A stretch of 64,000 bases of DNA from Actinomycetota bacterium (GCA_009726095.1 WLMZ01000003.1:1-64000), one strand, 5' to 3'; positions 42,556 to 51,178 are shown, counted from the first letter of the stretch. Notes: a model not told the origin generated them from the letters alone. Program-made: numbers and translations.

Positions 42556-43341
42556 ATGCCAACCCCGAAGAGCCCGACTCCTGAAACCTCAACCCCGGCC
42601 AGCGCCGCACCCGCCGGTGGCGCGTCAACCGGCACGGCGTTCACGCGCGCCATCGGTCTTGCCACCATCATCGGCATGGGCGCCCTCGCCGTGTTCGGCC
42701 TGTTCATCTCGCCCGCCGATGTCCGCCAGAGCGACAGCGTGCGCATCCTGTACATCCATGTCGGCACGGTGTGGGTTGCATATGTGGCCTTTGCCGTCAC
42801 GGCGCTGTCCTCGGCGGCCTACCTGTGGAAGCGCACCACCTCGCTCACGTGGGATCGCTTTGCCGGCGCCAGCGCCGAGATCGGCGTGTTGTTCATGGCG
42901 CTCACCCTGTTGGCAGGGTCGCTGTGGGGTCGGCTGTCCTGGGGCAAGTTCTGGGTCTGGGACGCCCGGGTCACCAGCACGGCGTTCATGTTCATCACCT
43001 ACATCGGCTACCTCGCCGTGCGCGGCCTCGGTGGCAGTCATCAGCAACGGGCGCGGCGTTCGGCTGTGGTGGCCCTGCTGGCCGTGCTCGAGATCCCGCT
43101 GGTGCACTTCAGCGTGAAGCTGTGGCGTGGCCTGCACCAGGACTCCAGCGTCGCCGATCGCACGCATGTCACGCTGCACGGGCTGATGTTGTTTTCGTTG
43201 TTCGTTGCCCTGGTGGCGTTCTCGCTGCTGTACGTGTGGTTGCTGATGCACCGCCAGCGCGTGCTCGCGATGCAGGATGCGCTCGACGACAAGGGCCTCG
43301 ATTATGCGTTGCAGCAGCGCCGCAGCGAAGGAGACGCGTAA
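42556..43341 (+). CDS. ccmC: Haem-handling protein CcmC
   Basis: Membrane protein of 261 residues that presents haem to CcmE. The tryptophan-rich WWD-type motif is 'RLSWGKFWVWDARVTSTA'; conserved histidines flank it in 'ILYIHVGTVW' and 'RTHVTLHGLMLF'. Six transmembrane helices are predicted after a Pro/Thr-rich N-terminus. The stop overlaps the ccmD start (TAATG). Confidence 0.93.
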   Translation: MPTPKSPTPETSTPASAAPAGGASTGTAFTRAIGLATIIGMGALAVFGLFISPADVRQSDSVRILYIHVGTVWVAYVAFAVTALSSAAYLWKRTTSLTWDRFAGASAEIGVLFMALTLLAGSLWGRLSWGKFWVWDARVTSTAFMFITYIGYLAVRGLGGSHQQRARRSAVVALLAVLEIPLVHFSVKLWRGLHQDSSVADRTHVTLHGLMLFSLFVALVAFSLLYVWLLMHRQRVLAMQDALDDKGLDYALQQRRSEGDA

Positions 43342-43475
43342 TGGAAGACCTCGGTTTCATCCTCGCCACCTACCTGATCACGTTCGGTTCTGTCGCCACC
43401 ATGGCGGCGTTCATCGTGCGCCGCGGTCGGCGTCTGGCCGCTCAACTCCCCGCTGAGGACAAGCCGTGGATCTGA
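43341..43475 (+). CDS. ccmD: Small membrane protein CcmD
   Basis: A 44-residue gene too short to appear separately in the ORF track: one transmembrane helix ('GFILATYLITFGSVATMAAF') followed by 'IVRRGRRL' and a short tail. In System I, CcmD stabilises the CcmABC-CcmE complex. Position between ccmC and ccmE and the start codon overlap with ccmC (TAATG) make the call convincing despite low sequence conservation. Confidence 0.85.
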   Translation: MEDLGFILATYLITFGSVATMAAFIVRRGRRLAAQLPAEDKPWI

Positions 43476-43954
43476 CGCCCCGCCCGGCCGCTCCAGCGGC
43501 TGCGCCCAAGCAGCGCAATCGGCGCAAGATCATGTCGGCAGTACTGCTCGTGGTGGTGCTCGGCGCAGGTCTCTTCGTGGTGTTCAAGGGTCTCACCAAC
43601 GCCCTCGACTACTACTGCAACGTCGACGAGGTCGGGCACAAGGACGGCTGCGAGTCCGGCCGCCAACTGCGTATCCAGGGCGTGGTCGACAAGGGCTCCA
43701 TCAAGACCGACAAGGGCATCACCACATTCGATATCACCTTCAACAAGGTCACCATCCCGGTGGTGTACGACTCGGGCGAACCCGGCGGGTTGTTCCAGGA
43801 ATGCATCCCCGTGGTGGTGCGCGGCGTGATGAAGGCCGGGGTGTTCGAAGGTGATGACGTCGAGGTGAAGCACAGCAACGAATACGACGCCAAGAACAAG
43901 GACCGCATCGCCAAGGCGACGGTGGAGGCGAAAACGTGTACGCAGTCCAACTAG
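43466..43954 (+). CDS. ccmE: Periplasmic haem chaperone CcmE
   Basis: Haem chaperone of 162 residues anchored by one N-terminal helix (residues 23-42), then an OB-fold domain. The covalent haem site is His136 in 'VKHSNEYDAKN', with Tyr140 as the H-x3-Y partner, so this is the classic histidine type rather than the cysteine type. Two extra cysteines (Cys51, Cys62) in an inserted loop 'YYCNVDEVGHKDGC' are unusual and may form a disulfide. GTG 43466 overlaps ccmD by ten bases. Confidence 0.92.
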   Translation: MDLTPRPAAPAAAPKQRNRRKIMSAVLLVVVLGAGLFVVFKGLTNALDYYCNVDEVGHKDGCESGRQLRIQGVVDKGSIKTDKGITTFDITFNKVTIPVVYDSGEPGGLFQECIPVVVRGVMKAGVFEGDDVEVKHSNEYDAKNKDRIAKATVEAKTCTQSN

Positions 43955-45972
43955 CGGCGGGCATCAACGGCACCCTCGGCCGGTCGGTGCTGTTGATCGG
44001 TTTGGTGTGTGCCACGTTCGGGGCGCTGGCAACCGTGTACGGCATTCGCACCAACGACGAGCGGCTGCTGCGCAGTACCCGGCGCTATGCGTGGGGTGTG
44101 GCCGCTGCGGGGGTCGGCGCGTTCTTGGTGATGGAACGAGCGCTCATCCAGCGCGACTGGTCGCTCAAGTACGTGCAGCAGGTCGGCTCGGCCGATACGC
44201 CGTTCCTGTTCAACGTCACCGCCATTTGGAGCGCCCTCGAGGGCAGCATCCTGCTGTGGCTCGTCGTCCTCGTTGGGTACACCGCCGTCATCGCCCACCG
44301 GTTCCGCAGGCGGCTCAGTGATCCGCTGGTGGCGTGGGCGCTGGTGGTCATGTTCGTGGTGTGCATGTTCTTCTTCGTGCTCACGCTCGGCCCGGCCGAC
44401 GCATTCACCGCCGGCGCCCTGGGTGTGACCAGTGGCCCGGGTCCCAACCCGTTGCTGCAGAACCACATCCTGGTGCTGTTCCACCCGCCCATTCTCTATC
44501 TCGGCTATGTCGGCATGACCGTGCCGTTTGCGTTCGCCATCGCCGCACTCATCACCGGTCGCGTCGGCGAGCGCTGGCTCAGCGAGACCCGCCGCTTTGC
44601 CTTGTTCGCTTGGGGCTTTCTCACCGTCGGCATCATCCTCGGTGGATGGTGGAGCTACGAGGTGCTCGGCTGGAGTGGCGTGTGGGGTTGGGATCCGGTC
44701 GAGAACGCCAGCCTGCTGCCCTGGCTCACCGGCACCGCGTACATCCACTCGGTGCTCGTCCAGGAACGTCGTGGCATGCTGCGCGTCTGGAACCTCACGC
44801 TGCTGGTGTCCACGTTTGCGCTCACCATCCTCGGCACGTTCCTCACCCGTTCGGGTGTCATCAAGAGCGTGCACGCATTCAGCAACGGATCCATCGGGCC
44901 GTACCTGCTCGGGTTCTTCGGGCTGATCATGGTGGTGTCCCTCGGGCTCATTGCCTGGCGCGGCGACCGCCTGCGCTCGCCCGGCGCCATCGACTCGCCG
45001 CTGTCTCGCGAGGGTGCCTTCTTGGCCAACAACGTGTTGTTCACCGTGTTCGCGTTCGTCGTGTTGCTGGGCACCGTGTTCCCGCTCATCGTCGAGGCGC
45101 TGCAGAACCGCACCATCAAAGTCGGCGCCCCCTACTTCGAACGCCTGTCCATCCCGTTCGGCATCACGCTGCTGTTCCTGATGGCGGTCGCCCCGGTGCT
45201 GCCGTGGCGCAAAGCCAGCGCAGAGCTGCTGCGCGACCGGTTGTTCTGGCCGGCCTGGGGCGGGGCGCTGGCCATCATCGTGCCGCTCGTGTTCGGTGCC
45301 CACGGCCTTGCACCACTGCTCGCCTTCGGGCTCGGCGGGTTTGCCGCTGGGGCGGCACTGCGCCAGCTGGTGCTCGCCACCCGTCGGCAGGGTTGGCGGG
45401 GCCTGGTGGGCCGGGCCAACGGCGGCATGATCGTGCACATCGGGGTCATCGTGGTTGCGGTGGCGTTGGTGGCCTCCACCAGCTACACGCATTCGTCGCG
45501 CCTCATCCTCGAGATCGGCAAGCCGGCCACCTATGGCGGGCACACCTTCGAGCTGGTCGAGGTGCAGTCGTTCACCACGGCGCGCAGCAACGGCATCAAG
45601 GCACCGATTCGCATCGACGGCGGCAAGGCGTACGCCCCGGCCATCACCAAGTTCACCAACTTCGGCACCAACATCCCCACGCCCTCGGTGCGCAGCGGTG
45701 TACTCAACGACATCTATCTCACGCTCGAATCGGGGGCGAAGGCCGGTGCCACCAGCGCGCCGGTGAAGGTGTTCATCAAGCCGCTCATCATCTGGTTGTG
45801 GATCGGCGGGGCGCTGATGGTGTTCGGCACCCTGCTGTCGGCGTTCCCCGGCCGGCGCCGGCGCCTCCCCACGCAACCCACCTCGGCCCCGGTGCCGCTC
45901 GATGACGATCCGGATCCCGACAATCCCGACGGTCCCGACAACGACACGACCAGGGAAACCGTCGATGCCTGA
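43936..45972 (+). CDS. ccmF: Haem lyase subunit CcmF
   Basis: Large membrane protein of 678 residues with about 14 helices that attaches haem to apocytochrome c. The WWD motif reads 'EVLGWSGVWGWDPVENASLL', and the flanking histidines lie in 'QNHILVLFHPPILYLGY' and 'YIHSVLVQER'. GTG 43936 overlaps ccmE by 19 bases. The C-terminus is Pro/Asp-rich and overlaps the thioredoxin gene. Confidence 0.94.
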   Translation: MYAVQLAAGINGTLGRSVLLIGLVCATFGALATVYGIRTNDERLLRSTRRYAWGVAAAGVGAFLVMERALIQRDWSLKYVQQVGSADTPFLFNVTAIWSALEGSILLWLVVLVGYTAVIAHRFRRRLSDPLVAWALVVMFVVCMFFFVLTLGPADAFTAGALGVTSGPGPNPLLQNHILVLFHPPILYLGYVGMTVPFAFAIAALITGRVGERWLSETRRFALFAWGFLTVGIILGGWWSYEVLGWSGVWGWDPVENASLLPWLTGTAYIHSVLVQERRGMLRVWNLTLLVSTFALTILGTFLTRSGVIKSVHAFSNGSIGPYLLGFFGLIMVVSLGLIAWRGDRLRSPGAIDSPLSREGAFLANNVLFTVFAFVVLLGTVFPLIVEALQNRTIKVGAPYFERLSIPFGITLLFLMAVAPVLPWRKASAELLRDRLFWPAWGGALAIIVPLVFGAHGLAPLLAFGLGGFAAGAALRQLVLATRRQGWRGLVGRANGGMIVHIGVIVVAVALVASTSYTHSSRLILEIGKPATYGGHTFELVEVQSFTTARSNGIKAPIRIDGGKAYAPAITKFTNFGTNIPTPSVRSGVLNDIYLTLESGAKAGATSAPVKVFIKPLIIWLWIGGALMVFGTLLSAFPGRRRRLPTQPTSAPVPLDDDPDPDNPDGPDNDTTRETVDA

Positions 45973-46570
45973 TTCCGTGTCTGATCCCGCGCCCGAGCCA
46001 GAGGTTCTCGCCGATGGCGCCGCGCCGTCGCCGCGTCGCGTCGCACCGTTTGTCGTCGCAGCCATTGCCGTGGTCATCGCCGGGTTGTTCTGGATTCTCA
46101 TCGGTGCCAACACCAGCGAGTCCGATACGGCCGATTCGCCGTTGCTCGGCCGCCCTGCGCCCGTGGTGAAGACCACCACGCTCGACGGTCAACCGTTCGA
46201 TCTGCAGCGCCGCAAGGGCAGTTGGGTGGTGCTGAACTTCTTCAACTCCACGTGCGTGCCGTGCGTGCAAGAGCACGGCGAGCTGGCGAAGTTCGCGCAG
46301 GAGCAGTCGCAGCTCGGCGACGGCGCCGAGTTCTACACCGTGGTGTGGGACGACAACCGCGGCGCGGTGGAGAAGTTCTTCGCCGACAACGGCGGTTCGT
46401 GGCCGGTCCTCACCGACGACGACGCCAGCATCTCGGTGGCCTTCGGCGTGGCCAAGGTGCCCGAGACATGGGTCATCGATCCCTACGGTGTCGTGGTCTA
46501 CCGACTGATCAGCGGCACCACCGACGATCAGCTGACGCGGTTGATCACCCAGGCCAAGGCGGGCTCATGA
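45965..46570 (+). CDS. ccmG: Membrane-anchored thioredoxin-like protein CcmG/ResA
   Basis: Thioredoxin-fold reductase of 201 residues with one N-terminal helix (residues 29-47) and active site 'CVPC' at Cys97-Cys100 in 'NFFNSTCVPCVQEH'. It should reduce the apocytochrome CXXCH thiols outside the membrane. ATG 45965 overlaps ccmF by eight bases; the stop forms ATGA with ccmH. The electron donor (CcdA/DsbD) is not in the window. Confidence 0.92.
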   Translation: MPDSVSDPAPEPEVLADGAAPSPRRVAPFVVAAIAVVIAGLFWILIGANTSESDTADSPLLGRPAPVVKTTTLDGQPFDLQRRKGSWVVLNFFNSTCVPCVQEHGELAKFAQEQSQLGDGAEFYTVVWDDNRGAVEKFFADNGGSWPVLTDDDASISVAFGVAKVPETWVIDPYGVVVYRLISGTTDDQLTRLITQAKAGS

Positions 46571-47085
46571 GCCGACCCACCACGCGAGCTCTCAACGCAT
46601 CGTTGAAGCGCTGGCCGGGTTGGCTGCTGCTCGTTGCGGTGGTCGTGGTGGCATTGGCCATCGGGGCGACGCGCTCGTCGGGCCCGATGACCGATGGCGA
46701 CCGTATCGACAGCATCGCCCAGCGCCTGGCGTGCCCCACCTGCGACGGCGAGAGCGTGTACGAGTCGCAGGCGTCGGCGGCGCGGGGCATCAAGCAGCAG
46801 ATCAAGCGCTTCGTCGAGGAGGGCACCTCGACAGATGGTCAGATCATCCAGTACATCCAGACCCAGTTCGGCACGAAGACGCTGTTGGTCCCCAACGCCT
46901 CGGGGTTCGACGCCCTCGTGTGGGCGTTGCCCGCCTTCGCGTTGGTGGTGTCCATCGCCGGTCTGACCGTTGCCTTCCGCCGGTGGAAGCTGGCCAGCGA
47001 TACCGTGCCCACCGATGACGACCGGGCGATGGTGGCCGCTGCGCTGGCGCTCGAGGGCGAACTGGAACAGGCCGATGGATCCTGA
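46567..47085 (+). CDS. ccmH: Cytochrome c maturation protein CcmH
   Basis: A 172-residue CcmH of the short type: signal/anchor helix (residues 18-36), the redox motif 'LACPTCDGESVYES' (Cys56, Cys59), the three-helix bundle, and a second helix near 115-137. It binds apocytochrome c in the lyase complex. ATGA overlap with ccmG; the end overlaps the ccmI-like gene by eleven bases. Confidence 0.93.
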   Translation: MSRPTTRALNASLKRWPGWLLLVAVVVVALAIGATRSSGPMTDGDRIDSIAQRLACPTCDGESVYESQASAARGIKQQIKRFVEEGTSTDGQIIQYIQTQFGTKTLLVPNASGFDALVWALPAFALVVSIAGLTVAFRRWKLASDTVPTDDDRAMVAAALALEGELEQADGS

Positions 47086-47839
47086 TCGTCTTGCCGAGCT
47101 CGAAGACGAACGTCGCTTTCTGCTGCGCTCGTTGGCCGACCTCGAGCTCGAGCGTGAGGCCGGCGATGTCGAGGCCACCGATTATCAGGTGCTGCGCGAT
47201 GGCTACACGGCACGCGCCGCCGGGGTGCTGCGCAGTATCGAGCACGGCCAGGCAGTGTTGCCGCCTCGAGCACGGCGCAGTTGGCCGCGGCTCATCGGTG
47301 CCGCGGCCGCGGTGGTGCTGATCGCGCTCGGTACGGGTTGGCTGGTGGCGCGGTCGTCAGGCCAGCGCCTGCCCGGCGACACCATCACCGGTGGCACGTC
47401 GCCCGATCAGGTGGCAGTGCTGCTCAGCGAGGCGCGCTCGTTGTTGGGTGCCGATCCAGCCGGGGCATCGCAGCGGTATCTGGCAGTGCTCAGCATCGAC
47501 CCCGACAACGCCGAGGCGCGCACCTACACCGGTTGGTTGCTGGCCATCTCCACCCAGAATCAGAGCGCCACCGACGCCGCGGCAACGCTGGCCATCGCCA
47601 AGAAGGACCTCGAGCGGGCGATCGAGGTGGATCCCACGTTCGCCGATCCGCGCTGCTTCCTCGCAGTGATCGCAGCGCGTTTCGAGCACGACACCGCAAC
47701 AGCCAAGGTGCGCGCCGCTGAATGCCTTGCCAACAACCCGCCATCTGAAATGCGCGGCATGATCGAGTCGTTCGCCGGGAGCCTCACCGACACCAGCACG
47801 CCCGCGACATCCGATCCGGCCACGACCACGACGGGCTAA
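47075..47839 (+). CDS. ccmI: CcmI-like TPR protein
   Basis: A 254-residue protein with a charged N-terminal helical region ('EDERRFLLRSLADLELE'), one transmembrane helix ('LIGAAAAVVLIALGTGWLVA') and TPR-type helices ('ASQRYLAVLSIDPDNAEART', 'DLERAIEVDPTFADPRCFLA'). This is the CcmI/CycH layout, an apocytochrome chaperone of the lyase complex. It is shorter than E. coli CcmH's fused domain. ATG 47075 inside the end of ccmH is used. Confidence 0.82.
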   Translation: MDPDRLAELEDERRFLLRSLADLELEREAGDVEATDYQVLRDGYTARAAGVLRSIEHGQAVLPPRARRSWPRLIGAAAAVVLIALGTGWLVARSSGQRLPGDTITGGTSPDQVAVLLSEARSLLGADPAGASQRYLAVLSIDPDNAEARTYTGWLLAISTQNQSATDAAATLAIAKKDLERAIEVDPTFADPRCFLAVIAARFEHDTATAKVRAAECLANNPPSEMRGMIESFAGSLTDTSTPATSDPATTTTG

Positions 47840-47842
47840 CGT
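47837..47842 (+). promoter_or_regulatory. Leaderless-type -10 box for the DUF4190 gene
   Basis: TAACGT, partly inside the ccmI stop codon, seven bases before ATG 47850. It suggests the DUF4190 gene has its own transcript in addition to any read-through from the ccm operon. Confidence 0.5.
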
Positions 47843-47849
47843 CGCGGCC

Positions 47850-48257
47850 ATGAGCACGACACCCCCACCGCCACCGCCGCCGCGGCCACCACCACCACCG
47901 CCGCCGCTGTCTTCTGGTGCTGGACTCCCCGGCTACCAGTCCTATGGTTCGGCCCCCATGGCGCCGCCGACGGGCAACAACGGCCTGGCCATCGCCAGCC
48001 TCGTGCTTGCTCTGGTCAACATCATCCCGTGCTTTTGGCTGCTCCCGATCCCGGCCCTGCTCGCTGTGATCTTCGGCTTCGTCAGCCGTGGGCAGATGAA
48101 CAAGCTCGGTTCTGACAAGGGTATGGGCATGGCCATCGCCGGCATCGTTGTCGGACTCGTGATGCTGGCCGTTGCGGTGGCCATTTGGGTGTACTTCGTG
48201 ACCAACGGACACTGCGTGCGCAGCGGCTCCAGTTGGGACTGCACCACCAACAACTGA
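47850..48257 (+). CDS. DUF4190 membrane protein with polyproline N-terminus
   Basis: A 135-residue protein. Residues 5-19 are nearly all proline, followed by a flexible Gly/Ser/Tyr segment, two transmembrane helices ('LVLALVNIIPCFWLLPIPA' and 'IAGIVVGLVMLAVAVAIWVY') with a cytoplasmic loop containing 'GFVSRGQMNK', the DUF4190 signature, and a short Cys-containing exterior tail. The function is unknown. It follows the ccm operon by ten bases but has its own -10 box. Confidence 0.75.
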   Translation: MSTTPPPPPPPRPPPPPPPLSSGAGLPGYQSYGSAPMAPPTGNNGLAIASLVLALVNIIPCFWLLPIPALLAVIFGFVSRGQMNKLGSDKGMGMAIAGIVVGLVMLAVAVAIWVYFVTNGHCVRSGSSWDCTTNN

Positions 48258-48268
48258 TCACCCTTACA

Positions 48269-48300
48269 GCTCAAGACCCGGCAGCTCAAGACCCGGCAGC
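48269..48300. repeat. 15-bp direct repeat between DUF4190 and SixA-like genes
   Basis: CAGCTCAAGACCCGG is repeated in tandem twice with a third partial copy (CAGCT) in the 46-bp convergent spacer. No hairpin is formed. Purpose unknown; probably a recent slippage or duplication. Confidence 0.6.
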
Positions 48301-48303
48301 TGG

Positions 48304-48762
48304 CTATCGGGGCGGCGGCCAGCAGCGTGCGGTGATCACGTTGCCCGAGGCATCGCGTTCGAGCACCCAGACCGATGCCTTCTTCCAGTTCGGCTCGCCG
48401 ATGAATTCGCAACCGCGCCGCTGAACAGCCGCCATCACATCGGGGATCATGTCGCCGTGGCTGCACAGCACCGCCCCGGCGGGGGCAGAGCGGATCAACT
48501 CCAGCAGCGGTAGCAGCGGTTGTTCCTCGGCCAGTCGTTCGTCGAGCGCGATCTGTAGATCGAGCCGTGCAGCCAGCGGTTCCAGCGTCTGGCGGCAGCG
48601 CACGTATGGGCTGGCCAACAGGGGAGCATTTGCCCCGGCCGCAATCAGTGGATCCACCAGCGCATGCGCCTGCTCCCAACCCGCCTTGCTGAGCGTCCGC
48701 AGCGTGTCGTCGGGCGCGTCGCCGCGTGAGCCGGCCTTTGCGTGACGCACGAGAAACAACAT
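48304..48762 (-). CDS. SixA-like phosphohistidine phosphatase
   Basis: Histidine phosphatase of 152 residues with the R-H-G/A motif near the N-terminus ('LFLVRHAKAGSRGD') and the second His in 'GAVLCSHGDMIPDVM'. SixA-type enzymes dephosphorylate histidine phosphotransfer domains; another phosphomonoester is possible. The ATG at 48762 shares one base with the upstream stop (TGATG), so it is co-translated with the DUF4328 gene. Confidence 0.82.
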   Translation of the reverse strand: MLFLVRHAKAGSRGDAPDDTLRTLSKAGWEQAHALVDPLIAAGANAPLLASPYVRCRQTLEPLAARLDLQIALDERLAEEQPLLPLLELIRSAPAGAVLCSHGDMIPDVMAAVQRRGCEFIGEPNWKKASVWVLERDASGNVITARCWPPPR

Positions 48763-49529
48763 CAGGCTTCTCGGGTGACGGCGCGGTGGCGGGCGGTCAG
48801 TTGGCGCACCAGCATGAGATAGGCAACCGCTGCGGCAATCTGTACGCAGGTGGACACCATGGTGATGGTGAAGTTGTCGTTGAAGTTCTTCGCCGCGGCG
48901 ACCGTGGTCTGACTGCGGATGTTTGCACCGCTGAACGTGACGGTGATGAACAGCAGGGGCAGGAGTCCGTAGAGCACCCACCACACGGTGAGCAGGGGTG
49001 CCACGGGGTTCTTCTTCCACTCCGGCGACGAGGTGGGTTCTGACTGCTTCCAGAGTTCGCGCAGCATCAGGTAGGGAATGACGTACAGCACGCACGCCGG
49101 CAGGAACCAGCCGCCGATCGCCCAACCCGGCGTCCAGGTGCCGATGCGCCCGAGGGCCCTGTTGTTGCGTGCCATGCGGTACATCCAGATGATCGTGAGC
49201 ACGAACGCAGCGATCATCGCCAGGCTCGTCAGGCTGCTGGCAATCACGTTCAACCCGAACGAGCGCTTGAACTCGTTCTCGGTGATGCTGCCGGCCAGGA
49301 GGTCGCGGGCCTTGCTGCGCAGGCCGAAGCTGACCAGCAGGGTCACGAGATCGAGCGGGATGATGACCATCATCAGGGTGCCGATTGCGCGGGCGATGCC
49401 GCCGATGTTCTGCAGGCCGCCCGATTGGGCGATGTTCAGCGAAAGTGGTGGTGGTGGTGGCGGTGGCGGAGTCGGTCCCCGCCGAGGCAGATCGCCCGCA
49501 TTGGAAGCGGGCGGATCGAGTTCGGTCAT
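48762..49529 (-). CDS. DUF4328 membrane protein
   Basis: Integral membrane protein of 255 residues with a Pro-rich N-terminus and five to six helices. 'IIWMYRMARNNRALG' followed by 'WTPGWAIGGWFLPACVLY' is the DUF4328 pattern. The function is unknown. TAGATT lies six bases before the ATG. It forms a two-gene unit with the SixA-like phosphatase. Confidence 0.78.
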   Translation of the reverse strand: MTELDPPASNAGDLPRRGPTPPPPPPPPLSLNIAQSGGLQNIGGIARAIGTLMMVIIPLDLVTLLVSFGLRSKARDLLAGSITENEFKRSFGLNVIASSLTSLAMIAAFVLTIIWMYRMARNNRALGRIGTWTPGWAIGGWFLPACVLYVIPYLMLRELWKQSEPTSSPEWKKNPVAPLLTVWWVLYGLLPLLFITVTFSGANIRSQTTVAAAKNFNDNFTITMVSTCVQIAAAVAYLMLVRQLTARHRAVTREA

Positions 49530-49535
49530 ACCGTG

Positions 49536-49541
49536 AATCTA
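49536..49541 (-). promoter_or_regulatory. Leaderless-type -10 box for the DUF4328 gene
   Basis: TAGATT on the minus strand, six bases upstream of ATG 49529. Only 56 bp separate this box from the divergent molybdopterin oxidoreductase start. Confidence 0.45.
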
Positions 49542-49597
49542 GTGCTGACCCTCCACAGTGAGCAGGTCGAGCGGCCGGCCGCTGGCACAATGGTCGG

Positions 49598-50209
49598 ATG
49601 GGCTTCTTCGAACGGAATCGCAACGAACTGAGCGACAAGGGGATCGATCCCGATCGTCTGCCGCCGGGGCAGTACCTCACTGATCGGTTCCCGGTGCTGC
49701 ACGTGGGCGATGTGCCCACCTACGAACCGGGCGAGTGGACCCTCACCGTGTTCGGCATGGTCGACGAGCCGTTCACCCTCACCCTCGACGACCTACGCGC
49801 GTTGCCCTCGATCACCCCCACGTTCGACATCCACTGCGTCACCAAGTGGTCGAAGTTCGACACCACCTGGACCGGCGTGCGGGTGCGCGACCTGTTTGAG
49901 CGCGCCGGCGTTCAGGCCGGGGCCACGCACGTGATGGAACACGCCGAATTCGGCTACACCACCAACATCCCCCTCGTCGACATCACCACCGACGATGCCA
50001 TGGTGGCGTACGCGTTCGAGGGCGAGGACATCGAACCCATCCATGGCGGCCCGGTGCGCATCGTGGTGCCGCACCTGTATTTCTGGAAGAGCGCGAAGTG
50101 GGTGCGTGGCCTTGAGTTGCGCGACCGTGACACCCCCGGCTTCTGGGAGAAGAACGGCTACAACATGTACGGCGACCCCTTCAAGGAACAGCGCCACTGG
50201 GGCGACTGA
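49598..50209 (+). CDS. Sulfite-oxidase-like molybdopterin oxidoreductase
   Basis: A 203-residue protein with only the molybdopterin (SUOX-fold) domain. The molybdenum-ligating Cys is in 'FDIHCVTKWSKFD', and 'GPVRIVVPHLYFWKSAKWV' is the conserved end of the domain. There is no twin-arginine signal, haem domain or dimerisation domain, so it is a cytoplasmic stand-alone form related to YedY/MsrP; partner and substrate are unknown. Confidence 0.85.
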   Translation: MGFFERNRNELSDKGIDPDRLPPGQYLTDRFPVLHVGDVPTYEPGEWTLTVFGMVDEPFTLTLDDLRALPSITPTFDIHCVTKWSKFDTTWTGVRVRDLFERAGVQAGATHVMEHAEFGYTTNIPLVDITTDDAMVAYAFEGEDIEPIHGGPVRIVVPHLYFWKSAKWVRGLELRDRDTPGFWEKNGYNMYGDPFKEQRHWGD

Positions 50210-50299
50210 GGCACTGGACAGGTGTCTGCTTGACGGGCATGCTGTCCCTACGTCGAGGGGAGCCTCGATGGCTTGGATGCACCGAGAGTGGGAGATCCG

Positions 50300-51178
50300 A
50301 TGTCGGACGCCGATGAGATCCGAGACGCGCAGCGAACGGCGTGGGCCGGCCTCTCGGTGAGCTGGGAGAAATGGGACTCGGTCATCATGGATCAGCTGCG
50401 TCCGGTCAGCGCAGCGATCATCGATCGTCTCGATCTTGCTGACGGTCATCAGCACCTTGACATCGCCGCTGGCACGGGTGAGCCCGGTTTGAGTATCGCC
50501 CGACTCATGCCGAGGGGTCGCGTCGTCTTGACAGACCTCGTCGCAGACATGCTGGAGGTGGCCGCCCGACGCGCCAGCGCCCAAGGGATTGTCAACGCCG
50601 AGACGACGGTGTGCAGCGCGGACGACCTGCCATTCAACGACGCTGCATTCGACAGCGTCTCCGTTCGTTTCGGGTACATGTTCTTCCCCGACATGATCAA
50701 GGCGACGGCCGAGTTCGTGCGCGTGCTGAAGCCTGGCGGACGTCTCTGTTCGTCGGTATGGGTCAAGCCTGCGGAGAATCCGTGGACAACGATCGCCATG
50801 CAGGCAATCGCGACCGAGTTGGTGGTGCCGGCACCCGACCCGGACAGGCCGAACATGTTTCGGTGCGCTGCGCCGGGATACGTCAGCACTCTGTACGAGG
50901 GTGCCGGGCTGAGCGACGTCGCCGAGTGGGACGTTCACGTCGAACTCGTCACGCGATCGTCCGACGAGTATTGGGAGATGATCAGCGAGCATGTCTCGCT
51001 CGCAGCCGCGGCGCTTCAGCAGGTCGACAAACAGGCGCGGGAGCGCATTCGGACACACGCCATTGCAACGGTGAGCGCGTTCGAGAAGGACGGCAAGATC
51101 CGGGTTCCCGGCGTGGCGCGGTGCATCGTGGGAACGAAACCGGCGATGAGCGGCAGGATCAGCGGAGCGCCCAGCTGA
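50300..51178 (+). CDS. UbiE/COQ5-like SAM-dependent methyltransferase
   Basis: Methyltransferase of 292 residues. Motif I 'HLDIAAGTGEPGLSIARL', then 'VVLTDLVADMLEVAARRA', and post-motifs 'FDSVSVRFGYMFFPDMIKA' and 'RVLKPGGRLCSSVW' are typical. ATG 50300 has GGGAG five bases upstream; the track ORF starts nine codons earlier without support. Codon choice looks slightly less GC-biased than that of its neighbours. The substrate is unknown. Confidence 0.83.
   Translation: MSDADEIRDAQRTAWAGLSVSWEKWDSVIMDQLRPVSAAIIDRLDLADGHQHLDIAAGTGEPGLSIARLMPRGRVVLTDLVADMLEVAARRASAQGIVNAETTVCSADDLPFNDAAFDSVSVRFGYMFFPDMIKATAEFVRVLKPGGRLCSSVWVKPAENPWTTIAMQAIATELVVPAPDPDRPNMFRCAAPGYVSTLYEGAGLSDVAEWDVHVELVTRSSDEYWEMISEHVSLAAAALQQVDKQARERIRTHAIATVSAFEKDGKIRVPGVARCIVGTKPAMSGRISGAPS

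Noticed and set aside
44334-45905. 523-residue plus-strand ORF inside ccmF
   Set aside because: Shifted-frame shadow of ccmF rich in Arg, His and Ala; ccmF itself has complete motifs.
43951-46179. 742-residue minus-strand ORF opposite ccmE-ccmG
   Set aside because: It is the antisense of well-supported ccm genes, with Arg/Gly/His-rich low-complexity translation and no domain pattern. High GC produces such long shadow ORFs.
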